Positions 7,427-14,774 of a DNA stretch of 20,131 bases are shown here, one piece after another. The notes under the pieces were generated by a model that saw only the letters and a program-made list of their open reading frames with translations, searched no databases and had not been told where the DNA came from. A program made the position numbers and the translations under genes. Numbering within the stretch: the stretch's first letter is position 1; each line of letters begins with the position of its first letter. The stretch is from JBGPBY01 sp041481485 (GTDB lineage: Bacteria > Acidobacteriota > Terriglobia > 20CM-2-55-15). The DNA is taken from assembly GCA_041481485.1 (NCBI GenBank), contig JBGPBY010000059.1, positions 1 to 20,131 of the forward strand, in the 5' to 3' direction.

Positions 7427-8626
7427 ATGTTGAAAACTATTGCAGCGAGTCTTCTGTTCTTTCAGGCGGCCGGCGGTTCTATTGCGATAACAGTTGTGGA
7501 TGTCACAACTGGGCAGCCCATTGCTAATCCGAAGAATCAGTACCCACGTGTCTTTTATCCCGGCACGTTGGATCCCCGCACCGCTTCGTTAATCGACGTG
7601 CGGCCCAGAGCAGACATTTCGGGCATGGATTTTCATTTGACCGCGCAACCCACCTTTCGAATACGCGGACACGTTGTGGATACGATGACAGGCAAGGTTC
7701 CAGAGAACGTGGGCATCTCGACCATGGTTCGCGAAGCGAACATTAACACCAACTCTTCTTCCTCCGCGAATATCGTGAATCCCACGGATGGCAGTTTCGA
7801 ACTACAGAATATTGCTCCGGGCAGCTACATCATTCGCGCTCAAACAACGTTAGCCCTGCGGCTCATTTCCAATACGCCAGGTGCGGCGCCGGGAGCCGCC
7901 ATTACCGTTCAGCCGGCTGCGGCGACACCGGGAGTCGCCGCCGCTGCCGTCGAAGTGACCACTCGAGATGTGGATGGCGTTGTTCTGGCTTTCTCACCGC
8001 CAATCACCATCACTGGAAAACTGCAAATGCAGAATGGCGCACCGGTTCCAGCCGGAACACGGGCAAATATCGTTTTACGTGGCGGTACACTCCTGCCGAT
8101 AGTTGGCGGCACAGGAACGCCTCGCTGGAACGCTGACGGGAGCTTCGCTTTAGACGGTGTCGCCCCTGGAGAGTACTTCGTTTCCGTCACTCCAGTACGG
8201 ACGGGCAATTCTTTGCGCACCTATGTACTTGAAGCGCGAGCCGGGGAAGTGGATCTGCTTTCTCATTCGATGGTGGTTGTCGGCCCGCGCACGGATGAAA
8301 TTGTGATCACACTGGGGCAAAATGGCGGACAGATTTCAGGCACTGTCAATCGCCCTGGTGTTGAAGCGACGGATCGCGTCGTTCTGGTTCCCAATGAACG
8401 CGGCCGCCGGAATCTTTATATGACAGCCTCGATCGCTCCGAATGGCAGCTTCGCCCTGCAAGCCGTCCCTCCCGGGACGTACAAGATTTTTGCGCTTGCT
8501 GGAATTTCGGGAACGCCATGGTACGACCCGGCGTTTCTAAGCACCATTGAAGGCTCCGGGACCTCGCTTACCGTGAGTGATACCGCAAACGTCTCGGTAA
8601 ACGTGAACATTATTCGCCGTCCATAA
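7427..8626 (+). CDS. Secreted carboxypeptidase-regulatory-like (CarboxypepD_reg) protein, probably with an internal deletion
   Basis: A 399-residue secreted protein built of Ig-like beta-sandwich repeats. A short signal peptide (about 1-17) is followed by the start of a first repeat (GSIAITVVDVTTGQPIAN). Residues about 37-70 then carry YPRVFYPGTLDP, DVRPRADISGMDF, a segment that in this family normally comes after one or two complete repeats. Two further repeats follow, each with an F-x-L-x-x-(I/V)-(A/P)-PG-x-Y motif (about 126-138, 246-256 and 344-353). Such proteins are common in Acidobacteriota and are presumed to lie in the periplasm or on the surface. The jump from TTGQPIAN to NQYPRVFYPGT (near 7527) suggests about 150 residues have been lost in frame. 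AGGGTGG at 7416-7422 supports the ATG at 7427. It is transcribed away from the broken sigma gene. Confidence 0.75.
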   Translation: MLKTIAASLLFFQAAGGSIAITVVDVTTGQPIANPKNQYPRVFYPGTLDPRTASLIDVRPRADISGMDFHLTAQPTFRIRGHVVDTMTGKVPENVGISTMVREANINTNSSSSANIVNPTDGSFELQNIAPGSYIIRAQTTLALRLISNTPGAAPGAAITVQPAAATPGVAAAAVEVTTRDVDGVVLAFSPPITITGKLQMQNGAPVPAGTRANIVLRGGTLLPIVGGTGTPRWNADGSFALDGVAPGEYFVSVTPVRTGNSLRTYVLEARAGEVDLLSHSMVVVGPRTDEIVITLGQNGGQISGTVNRPGVEATDRVVLVPNERGRRNLYMTASIAPNGSFALQAVPPGTYKIFALAGISGTPWYDPAFLSTIEGSGTSLTVSDTANVSVNVNIIRRP

Positions 8627-8667
8627 TGCAATTTCGAAATCTAAGAACGCGGAGTGAGAGGAAAAGG

Positions 8668-8711
8668 CCGGACTCACGGGTTTGCTTTTCAGACAAACCC
8701 GCGAAATCCGG
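8668..8711 (+). terminator. Hairpin downstream of the carboxypeptidase-like gene
   Basis: CCGGA (8668-8672) pairs with TCCGG (8707-8711). Inside it CGGGTTTG (8677-8684) pairs perfectly with CAAACCCG (8694-8701) around a 9-base loop. It lies 42 bases after the stop at 8626 in the space between converging genes. There is no T-run, so it may be a weak or factor-dependent terminator or an RNA-stabilising structure. Confidence 0.45.
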
Positions 8712-8752
8712 GGATAGTTTCGCAAGCCTAAGAACTTCGGAATAGTCAATCG

Positions 8753-8779
8753 GCACACCGCGAATCCTTCGTGGTGTGC
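8753..8779. terminator. Ten-base-pair hairpin after the prepilin gene
   Basis: GCACACCGCG (8753-8762) pairs with CGTGGTGTGC (8770-8779) around a 7-base loop, with one G-T pair on the + strand. It lies 14 bases beyond the prepilin stop codon. On the + strand it is followed by CTTCTTC. It could end transcription from either side, but the U-tract is poor on both strands. Confidence 0.4.
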
Positions 8780-8793
8780 TTCTTCGATCGTAA

Positions 8794-9240
8794 CTACTGA
8801 GTCACCGGCGTACCTGCAGCACCAGCTGACGGCGCGTAAATGGCGACTGTGGAATACCGCACGACTCCATCCGGCACCAGATAGTAAGCATATCGGCCCT
8901 CATTGGTCGAAGCGGGATTTGCGCTCACGGTGAAGTCCGTATACGTCGTGGTGTCCAGCGTAACCACAAAGTTATAACCGGACACCGGTCCCGACGTGAA
9001 GTTGCTCGGGATCAGACCGGCCGTGATCAGATTTGCCAGAGTTCCATACTTACCCTGAGCGGTCGTGAGATAAGTAACCTCTGCGGTATTGAGAGTGCGA
9101 AGAGTCGCCACCGCGGCCGCCTCATGCGCGGCCTGGCGCGAACGCAGCAAGCTGGGGATGGCAATTGTCGCGATAATCAGAATGATCGCCACGACGATCA
9201 AGAGTTCGAGCAATGAGAAACCTTTATTCGACTTATTCAT
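8794..9240 (-). CDS. Type IV prepilin (PilA-like)
   Basis: A 148-residue prepilin. The leader MNKSNKG ends in Gly7, followed by the class III signal F-S-L-L-E-L-L-I-V-V-A-I-I, with Phe at +1 and Glu at +5 of the mature protein, as needed for prepilin peptidase and subunit docking. The hydrophobic N-helix continues to about residue 35 (IPSLLRSRQAA). The globular head has a short beta-rich C-terminal part ending PVTQ. It has no Cys pair, unlike many proteobacterial pilins, and its length fits the short PilA or major pseudopilin forms of Acidobacteriota and Deltaproteobacteria. It probably assembles into a type IV pilus or type II secretion pseudopilus. The ATG at 9240 is preferred to the GTG at 9246 because GGAG sits 5 bases upstream. 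No assembly genes are nearby, and it is read alone from a sigma-54-type promoter. Confidence 0.9.
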   Translation of the reverse strand: MNKSNKGFSLLELLIVVAIILIIATIAIPSLLRSRQAAHEAAAVATLRTLNTAEVTYLTTAQGKYGTLANLITAGLIPSNFTSGPVSGYNFVVTLDTTTYTDFTVSANPASTNEGRYAYYLVPDGVVRYSTVAIYAPSAGAAGTPVTQ

Positions 9241-9349
9241 TTTCACTCCATTGAGAATGTTGTCCCATAGCTGAATAGGAGTCTGATCCTATCCATGGAA
9301 GACTCTCGCGAGCATCATGCCTGCGATTGCCTTTCACGATTCCCAATCA

Positions 9350-9365
9350 AGCAATAGAGCTGCCA
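9350..9365 (-). promoter_or_regulatory. Sigma-54 (RpoN) -24/-12 promoter for the prepilin gene
   Basis: On the minus strand 9365 to 9350 reads TGGCAGCTCTATTGCT. This matches the sigma-54 consensus TGGCACGNNNNTTGCW at all positions except two (GC instead of CG), with GG and GC exactly 12 bases apart. Transcription would begin near 9339, giving a leader of about 100 bases. PilA genes are often sigma-54/PilR dependent, which fits. No PilR-like activator is in the window. Confidence 0.65.
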
Positions 9366-9438
9366 CTAACTAACTTGAAGTAATCAAAAGAAAGTTTGTT
9401 TTCGGAAATCTTCAGTAATGCAAAATCGTGTTAACCCG

Positions 9439-9482
9439 CTGACAAAGTTTGTCTTGGGAGTTCGGTCCCAGGAAAATGTCAG
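9439..9482 (-). terminator. Two-tier hairpin after the membrane-protein gene
   Basis: CTGACA (9439-9444) pairs with TGTCAG (9477-9482). Inside, CTTGGGA (9453-9459) pairs with TCCCAGG (9466-9472), one G-T pair, around a 6-base loop. It lies 28 bases past the stop of the gene ending at 9511 and upstream of the prepilin promoter. It probably separates the two transcripts. Confidence 0.45.
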
Positions 9483-9510
9483 GGCATTGAAGTGTTGAAA
9501 GAGTGAATTC

Positions 9511-10362
9511 TCACTCAGGAGTTTCAGCCTCCGCTTCCTCTTCACAACGTGGAATGACACTCATGAAATGAATCCGATGTTTCAGGTTGAAAAGGTTTTG
9601 ATTATCGTGAAATTCGAGACCGGCCATTCGGGGCTCGGGATTCGAGAGTGATGCGAGATAGTCCAGTCCGCTGGAATCAATCCAGGTTTTGTAACCCTTT
9701 CGCTGCAGCGCGCACAGATTTTTCCTGAACGGGCCGGTGTCCGTATCTACGATTTCCCAGCGCGCCTGGCGATTGAAGTACTTGAACATTCGATTGTCGG
9801 TACTGAACTCGCGGTAAAACACAACGGCGTCTCGATCCCATACACCCTGAGCATCGATTACAATTTGAAGTGGTGGAGTTGCGCCCGTTTTTGTGAATGG
9901 ATAAATCAGAAACACAAAATTGCTGACAACCATGGCGCCTGCAAATGCTGCCAGCCGATATGTTGGAGGTGTATTGACGAACCTGGGGTGCCGTCTCATG
10001 ACGCACGCCGACAAAACAATTATTGCGGGAAGATAAAACAGCCGGTAGTACGGCCACTCCATTCGAACCAAAACAGTCAAAGCCCGGATGGACGGCAGGA
10101 ACGCACGCACGAGATGCCAGATCATCGAACCGGTAATGTCATAGCCCAGATGATTGGGATTGAACAGCATAGGCTCCAGTCCCTGCGCATCTTCGATCTG
10201 AAGGGCGAAGCTGATGCCATCCCAGTAGTAATTGCGTGTGGGAAACGCAAGATAAGCGGAAAGCACTACGAGGAACAATGCCATTCCCGCGGCCAATTCG
10301 GCGCAGCGAAGTTTTCTGCCGTTCAAGTGTCCAGGCGTTACGGAGTGAGCTGAATCCGACAA
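9511..10362 (-). CDS. Polytopic membrane protein, probably missing its central part
   Basis: A 283-residue protein. Residues 21-98 contain one transmembrane segment (MALFLVVLSAYLAF), then YYWDGISFALQIED, FNPNHLGYD and a second helix ending IRALTVL. The W-D-G and P-N-H-L pattern is typical of long (about 500 residues, 9-11 helices) acidobacterial membrane proteins in the glycosyltransferase-39/mannosyltransferase style. Immediately afterwards comes EWPYYRLFYLPAIIVLSACV, which looks like a late helix, then one more helix (AAFAGAMVVSNFVFLIYPF) and a soluble C-terminal domain with DAQGVWDRDAVVFYREF and WEIVDTDTG. The join near residue 98 (about 10068) therefore looks like an in-frame internal deletion. 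No catalytic residues can be assigned. The start is uncertain: a TTG at 10362 without a clear RBS, with Met27 (10284) as the alternative. Confidence 0.6.
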   Translation of the reverse strand: MSDSAHSVTPGHLNGRKLRCAELAAGMALFLVVLSAYLAFPTRNYYWDGISFALQIEDAQGLEPMLFNPNHLGYDITGSMIWHLVRAFLPSIRALTVLVRMEWPYYRLFYLPAIIVLSACVMRRHPRFVNTPPTYRLAAFAGAMVVSNFVFLIYPFTKTGATPPLQIVIDAQGVWDRDAVVFYREFSTDNRMFKYFNRQARWEIVDTDTGPFRKNLCALQRKGYKTWIDSSGLDYLASLSNPEPRMAGLEFHDNQNLFNLKHRIHFMSVIPRCEEEAEAETPE

Positions 10363-10445
10363 GGTGCAGAACTTATACAGGCTGAAAACGAACTTCGCAT
10401 TGGACTGGAGTCACGGACTCAGTGGGATTGAAGTCCCAGCCGTTG

Positions 10446-11135
10446 TCAGTTTCCGGAACTGCTTTTGACAGCCTCGGTCAGATTGTTGTTGAATGCGTAA
10501 ACAGCGAGTTCGAATTTGTTGGCCAGTTCCAGCTTCGCGAGAATCGATGTCAGGTGGTTGCGCACGGTAGCTTCGGAAATGCGAAGTTGATCCGCCATGC
10601 GTGCCCCGTTGAGACCCTTTGCAATCAGAGTTACGATTTCACGTTCCCGAGGTGTCAGTGAAGCGATCTTATCGGCTTCGGGGTTTTTCTTCTGATGCGG
10701 TGTTGGCTGGGACAGGCGATTGAGGACGGCGGTCATGAGGGTGCGGCCAATCCAGGCTTCTCCGGAATGCACGCTTCGGATGGCTCCGCTTAGCGTCTCG
10801 GGCGCCTGTTCCTTCAGCACAATTCCTCGAGCCCCCGCGGCGGCGGCCCGGACTTGAGTCTCTGTCTCCGGAGTCGCCGTCAGCACCAGCACTTTGGCCG
10901 GCGAGAAAACCCGGAGCAGGCCGGAAAGAAAATCCAGCCCGTCTTCATCTCCAAGGTCCAGATCCAGCAGGATGATGTCGGGCCTGACCGGCGATTGTGA
11001 CTTCAGCGCTTCCGAAGCCTTGGAAAATTCGGAAATCACTTCCATTTCCGGCTGGCTTTCGATCAGCATTCGCAATCCGGCGCGGACAATGGCATGGTCT
11101 TCGATGATAGATATCCGGATCGGGGAATGATTCAT
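10446..11135 (-). CDS. NarL/FixJ-family response regulator
   Basis: A 229-residue two-domain DNA-binding regulator. The receiver domain covers about 6-122, with acidic residues E12/D13, phosphoacceptor D58 in IILLDLDL, T86 and K108 (VLKEQ). A linker leads to the LuxR-type helix-turn-helix at about 160-218 (LTPREREIVTLIAKGLN, ISEATVRNHLTSILAKL). All key residues are intact. The ATG at 11135 overlaps the TAA of the histidine kinase by one base (TAATG), so the two are co-transcribed and probably translationally coupled. Because the kinase has lost its phosphoacceptor region, this regulator may now be phosphorylated by another kinase or by small phosphodonors, or be idle. Target genes are not evident. 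Confidence 0.92.
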   Translation of the reverse strand: MNHSPIRISIIEDHAIVRAGLRMLIESQPEMEVISEFSKASEALKSQSPVRPDIILLDLDLGDEDGLDFLSGLLRVFSPAKVLVLTATPETETQVRAAAAGARGIVLKEQAPETLSGAIRSVHSGEAWIGRTLMTAVLNRLSQPTPHQKKNPEADKIASLTPREREIVTLIAKGLNGARMADQLRISEATVRNHLTSILAKLELANKFELAVYAFNNNLTEAVKSSSGN

Positions 11136-11536
11136 TACAGAGGAACCTCTACCTTCAGTACAGTCCGGCCTTCCTGCCAGAAAACTTCGGTGGTGCCTCC
11201 CAGAGCGTCGGCGCGTTCGACAATCGATGAAGGACTGAATTGAATTCTGCCTGCTTCCAAATCCGTTTCGTTCTCCACTTGGAGCACCAGATTGTTGTTA
11301 TCCAGATTCAGCAATACGTGCACGCTCCGTGACTGGGTGTGCCGATGAATATTGCTCAACGCCTCCGTCGTCATCTGAAATACTTCTGCCGTCAGCCTGT
11401 CGTTGGCTGCAAACGGTTCGCTGCTGCCGTCAACCTGGACTCGGATTCCGGTTGCACCTTCAAACTTTCCGGCGAACCGGCGAATCGAATCGGCAAGGCG
11501 CGTCGCGCTGGCTGGAGTATGTTTGAGACCGTACAC
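11135..11536 (-). pseudogene. Histidine kinase, C-terminal piece (HATPase domain)
   Basis: This frame carries the end of a NarL-partner histidine kinase. Upstream of the nominal GTG at 11536 the same frame reads LSEGINELRDYVYGLK, the usual segment after the dimerisation domain. Then comes the ATPase: EVFQMTTEALSNIHRHT (N-box), LVLQVENE, and IVERADALGGTTEV (late G-box region), ending with KVEVPL. The piece has no credible start of its own, since the GTG lacks an RBS and lies inside conserved sequence. It is in a different frame from the N-terminal piece and overlaps it from 11392 to 11536. Without sensor and His box it should not work as a kinase. Its stop codon overlaps the response-regulator start. 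Confidence 0.75.
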
Positions 11537-12579
11537 ATAATCGCGCAGTTCGTTGATTCCTTCAGAGAGCGTGCTCCCAGAATGCGAGATAGTGAATCGG
11601 CGGGAGCCGGATCCAGATTGGTGACCTTGTTGGTGCGTGGATCGTATCGTTTATAAGTCGAGCGCTGTTTCAACACGGACGGACCGGCAAACATTTCCGG
11701 ACAGGAATCCGATACCTGAGCCAGGAACAATCGAGTGTTGTCTTCCGTCACTTGCTGTTTGGAGTGGTCGATACGGTCACGATTTGGTGCGAGATATAGT
11801 TGTGATTCTGCTCCGAGATCGAGAATCATCACGCACAAGTCGGCATTGTAAAAGTGGAGAATCCGCTGCAGCATTTGATCGATGGTGCGATCGATGCCAA
11901 ATCTCGGATTCGCCACGGCCGACAATTGCTTCAGAAGGATCAGCCGTTTTCTTAAGGCGAGTTCGGTCGCCCCCCAATACGCGAGCGTGTATCCTAGCGC
12001 AACGATCGCCAACGGTCGAAGCAAAAAACGGTTGAGTTCGAATACCTCGTTAGTCCGAACGAGCAAACCCACCGCAACGCAAAGCAGTGACGACGCCGCG
12101 GTGACCGCCAATCCCAGCCTTCTTCCACCGCGGCTGCAGGCCACAATGATTTCAAACATATAGAAGAAGTAGAAAACGCTGCTGGTGCCGCTGCTCATGG
12201 AAATCAGTGCGGTAAAACACGCAATGTCGAACCAGATCAGTAATTTGAGAATGTGATTGGGGAAATTGGTTCGCTGCCGTGCCGCCAGATAAACCAGCAG
12301 ACTGAAAAAGGTGTACGCCACAATGGAGCTGTACGTAGCCTGGACATAGCGGTCGGGTTCAGTCGGATCAATGTAAATGATCAGCAATGCGGCTGCGGAC
12401 AGTATCAAGCGCAGCGCGCCAAGCTTTCGATCGGTGATTCCGCCCAGCAACGCAACTTCCTCACCGGTGGGATCAACGGATTCCAGATACCGCATTCGAT
12501 GAGTTTTATAACGGTAGAGCACCGATTCCGCAAGGGCTTTGCTACTCGGCAGTGGTCTATAACCCCGCAATATATCCAA
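11392..12579 (-). pseudogene. Histidine kinase, N-terminal piece (membrane sensor plus partial GAF), frameshifted
   Basis: The N-terminal part of the same kinase. About 50 cytoplasmic residues precede five or six hydrophobic helices (LRLILSAAALLIIYI, SIVAYTFFSLLVYLA, LLIWFDIACFTALISM, VFYFFYMFEIIVAC, LGLAVTAASSLLCVAVGLLV, LRPLAIVALGYTLAYW). A GAF-like region follows (RTIDQMLQRILHFYNADLCVMILDL to about LSRILGARS). At about 11565-11570, inside CTCTCT, the coding match jumps to the other frame. The missing block should hold the end of the GAF domain and the HisKA_3 box with its phosphoacceptor His (family pattern ARDLHDS). After the jump this frame encodes an unrelated tail to 11392. The start is uncertain: TTG at 12579 or ATG at 12495, neither with a good RBS. 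The kinase is probably inactive, unless the sequence is wrong here. Confidence 0.75.
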
Positions 12580-12685
12580 ATGAGAGACTGTGCGCAGGCA
12601 TCAATTGAGGTAAAAGTCATTTTTGACAGGCATGTGAGCAGATAAATAGAGTTTTCATCGGCCCCTTTTCGCAATCTTCACGGCT

Positions 12686-13441
12686 TCAGTTCACGAATTG
12701 CTTCAACGCGTTCAGCATCGGCTGGCTGGAGATTCGGATCAGGCCGCCAAAGGGATGATCGAGTTCCAGGATCAGAAAGATCGCGCCCGCGACCGAGAGC
12801 GTCGAGACCAGCAGGGCGATTGTCGCCGTCGCATTGGGCGGCGCCAGCAGGCTGAAGCTAAGGAAGATGACGAACAACCAGAATATAACCACGGTCAACA
12901 TCGGCATCGAAATCGACGAGACCGATTCCGCAGCCAGCAACGACCGAAGCTGGCCGAGTTCCACCGCGAGGCTCGTGGCTTGCGCTTTGAGATTGCGTTG
13001 CACATCGTCTTGTGGCGAAAGATGCTGGATGGCGAGATAGACGGTATGAGCGGTTGGGGCGTTGGGAGTCAGGTCCGCCGGCTTGTTCGCCTCCTCGGGC
13101 CATAGGCGGTGAACGATGTCCCCAACCAAGTCGCGGTAGCGGGCACGCGCTTCCGCTGCCTCCGGTCCGTATTCAGCCAGCACCCGGTCCAGGAACTCGG
13201 CCTTGGCGGACATCTGGATCACTCCGCTTCTGACAGTTTCGAAAGAACCTTTGGCTGAGCTGACGAGCAGCCCGAGAAGCAGAGCGGCCATGGTCGCTAC
13301 CAAGCCCATGGCCAGTTTCACGGTATCCTTTGTGTCGGCACCCAGGTGGTGCTCGGGAAGGAGGCGACGCAGACTTCTTCCCAGCAACACCGCGCCGAAC
13401 AGGCAGGCAAAGATAATGGTAGCGGTGAACGCAATATTCAT
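12686..13441 (-). CDS. DUF4239 (bestrophin-like) membrane protein
   Basis: A 251-residue membrane protein of the DUF4239 type. One helix lies at about 3-22, followed by RRLLPEHHLGADTKDTVKLAMG, the family signature, and a second helix (LVATMAALLLGLLVSS). A soluble, mostly helical segment covers about 65-175 (EFLDRVLAEYGPEAAEARARYRDLV). Two C-terminal helices follow (MLTVVIFWLFVIFLSFSLLA and IALLVSTLSVAGAIFLILEL), with LDHPFGGLI, also family-typical, near the end. The protein lies in the cytoplasmic membrane. Function is not established; remote resemblance to bestrophin channels has been noted for the family. AAGGAG sits 5 bases before the ATG at 13441. The gene is complete and stands alone: the kinase fragment downstream is 107 bp away and a possible gene fragment lies 27 bp upstream. 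Confidence 0.9.
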   Translation of the reverse strand: MNIAFTATIIFACLFGAVLLGRSLRRLLPEHHLGADTKDTVKLAMGLVATMAALLLGLLVSSAKGSFETVRSGVIQMSAKAEFLDRVLAEYGPEAAEARARYRDLVGDIVHRLWPEEANKPADLTPNAPTAHTVYLAIQHLSPQDDVQRNLKAQATSLAVELGQLRSLLAAESVSSISMPMLTVVIFWLFVIFLSFSLLAPPNATATIALLVSTLSVAGAIFLILELDHPFGGLIRISSQPMLNALKQFVN

Positions 13442-13468
13442 TGTGACTCCTTGGTCGCTCAGACTGGT

Positions 13469-13603
13469 TCAGAACAACACGACGTTCAGACCAATGAGCG
13501 CACCTTCCATTCCGAGGTTGAACGCGTCTTTGTTGACCCCGCTGCCTTCCGTCTTCTGGATGCCGATCACGCGATACCCGGCGAATACGGTGGGCGCCTT
13601 CTT
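13469..13603 (-). pseudogene. Possible C-terminal fragment of an outer-membrane barrel protein
   Basis: The minus strand encodes about 45 residues ending in a TGA at 13469-13471: VFAGYRVIGIQKTEG, VNKDAFNLGMEGALIGLNVVLF. Alternating hydrophobic residues and a terminal Phe resemble the last two strands of an outer-membrane beta-barrel. No start codon or earlier strands can be seen; upstream the sequence runs into the 93-bp repeat at 13603. It may be the stump of a gene cut off by whatever brought in the repeat. A chance open frame is also possible. Confidence 0.28.
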
Positions 13604-13695
13604 GATTCTCGCGCGACTGCCTGCCTTTGTGTAACCTGAAAAGTTGAGCCGACTGAAAGTGTCCCTAACCCTCCGGACACCCTTCCAACATAATA
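13603..13695. repeat. Direct repeat copy 1 (93 bp), left of the toxin-antitoxin pair
   Basis: This segment matches 14772-14863 in the same orientation at 86 of 93 columns, with six substitutions and one 1-base gap. Its right half is an imperfect palindrome (13643-13689): GTTG/CAAC at the ends and GAAAGTGTCC against GGACACCCTTC inside. Weaker similarity continues past the edge (TGATGCGACAT here, GATACGCGACAT in copy 2). It has no coding potential shared by both copies. Confidence 0.9.
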
Positions 13696-13873
13696 ATAAT
13701 TGTGATGCGACATTCTCCCGCATTTTCGATGGATCGACGCCGCCCCCTCGTTTATGCTGCCTACACTTCGGCGACGTAGACTGCAGAGACATAGTGGGGT
13801 TCCTCTAACATTCCCATGCGTTCTTCAATCGGTGTCGCTATGGTCTGACGGCTCTCGTGGTAGGATTTATGGC

Positions 13874-14131
13874 ATGAAAACTACCATTGATTCTGCTGGA
13901 CGTCTTGTCATTCCGATGGAGATTCGACGGGAAGCTGGCATCAAACCTGGAATGACCCTTGACGTTCGGACCCATGAAGGGCGCATCGAGATTGAGCCAG
14001 TTCCGCTCGAAGTCAAGCTGGTGCGGCGAGGTCGTCTGCTGGTGGCGGTTCCGCAGAAATCGGTTCCTCCCCTCACGGCTGGGATCGTGGAAGAGACCCG
14101 CCGCAAACTCCAGCGCGGACGTGGACGCTGA
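13874..14131 (+). CDS. AbrB/SpoVT-type antitoxin of a VapBC-like pair
   Basis: An 85-residue antitoxin. The N-terminal 45 residues are a swapped-hairpin AbrB DNA-binding domain: MKTTIDSAGRLVIPMEIRRE, then AGIKPGMTLDV and EGRIEIEP. The basic C-terminus (about 50-85, ending RRKLQRGRGR) would wrap the toxin. Such antitoxins neutralise the partner PIN nuclease and repress their own promoter. The ATG at 13874 has AGGA at 13862-13865; longer in-frame extensions are not protein-like. The toxin gene begins 2 bp after its stop. The 178 bases between repeat copy 1 and this start hold no ORF and must contain the promoter, though no strong -35/-10 pair is evident. The module is bracketed by direct repeats, consistent with horizontal gain. 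Confidence 0.88.
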   Translation: MKTTIDSAGRLVIPMEIRREAGIKPGMTLDVRTHEGRIEIEPVPLEVKLVRRGRLLVAVPQKSVPPLTAGIVEETRRKLQRGRGR

Positions 14132-14133
14132 GT

Positions 14134-14568
14134 GTGACGTCGTTCCTGCCGGATACCAGCTGCATGATCGCGGCCATTAGTTCCTGGCACGATCGCCACG
14201 AACGAGCGAGCCAGGAAATCGAGAATCGTTTGGGTCGTAGGCAGCGAATGATTGTGGCCGGTCCGGCCTTGATTGAAGGTTACTCTGTCCTGACCCGATT
14301 CCCTTCGCCGCACCGAATCGCCCCCGTTGACGCCCGAACCCTGCTGCAATCGAATTTTCTACAGGGTGTAAAAGTTGTCGCCCTCAGTGCGACAGACTAC
14401 GGAGTTCTTCATCGTGGTGCACCCGATGTTGACATTTCTGGAGGCCAGACATACGACGCAGTTATAGCAGCCTGCGCCCGAAAAGCTGGAGTCAATGCAC
14501 TCCTCACCTTCAATGAAAAGCATTTTGCGCCATTCGCAGGAGACGACCTGGAAATCATCGTCCCTTAG
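14134..14568 (+). CDS. vapC: PIN-domain toxin (VapC-like ribonuclease)
   Basis: A 144-residue PIN-domain protein of the VapC type. Acidic metal-binding residues are visible at D7 (FLPDTSCMIAA), E48 (ALIEGYSVLTR) and D108 (GGQTYDAVIAACARKAG), with N127/E128 in the final LLTFNEKHF segment. All of the set expected for Mg-dependent RNA cleavage are present, so the toxin is probably active; VapC proteins typically cut tRNA or rRNA. The GTG at 14134 must be used, because the next start (ATG 14164) would remove D7. It lies 2 bp after the antitoxin stop, in the standard antitoxin-first order with coupled translation. Its length is normal. Confidence 0.9.
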   Translation: MTSFLPDTSCMIAAISSWHDRHERASQEIENRLGRRQRMIVAGPALIEGYSVLTRFPSPHRIAPVDARTLLQSNFLQGVKVVALSATDYGVLHRGAPDVDISGGQTYDAVIAACARKAGVNALLTFNEKHFAPFAGDDLEIIVP

Positions 14569-14612
14569 GCGCTGCGGATATGTCGGCTGTATCCGAGGTT
14601 CAATAACGTTGA

Positions 14613-14774
14613 CACCGGCTGGCAGACTTCTTCCGTTTTGTTGGAGATCTAAGGCAAACAATCTTCAGTGTGCGAATTGAGGGAACTCGCTCAGACTTGT
14701 TCAAAGCCGCCGATATCGCCCTCGCTGCCGAGACGTACATGGGGGAGTTGAAATTCCACTTGTCTTTATCCTGA
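14613..14774 (+). pseudogene. Short open frame with a Fic N-terminus-like motif (possible fragment)
   Basis: Between stops at 14610-14612 and 14772-14774 lies a 53-codon frame containing LRQTIFSVRIEGTRSDLFKA and ADIALAAE. The S-x-R-I-E-G-T stretch resembles the SSxIEGT motif of Fic/DOC-family N-terminal regions. There is no ATG or RBS and no Fic catalytic HPFxxGNG motif, so at best this is a remnant. It ends exactly where repeat copy 2 begins. The likeness rests on about ten residues and may be chance. Confidence 0.22.

Noticed and set aside
9419..9436. A second sigma-54-like site (CACG then TTTTGCA on the minus strand)
   Set aside because: It lacks the GG pair and its spacing is one base short, unlike the site at 9350-9365.
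9865..10353. A 162-residue + strand frame opposite the membrane protein
   Set aside because: Rich in Cys and polar residues with no helices or motifs, while the minus-strand frame shows clear transmembrane segments.
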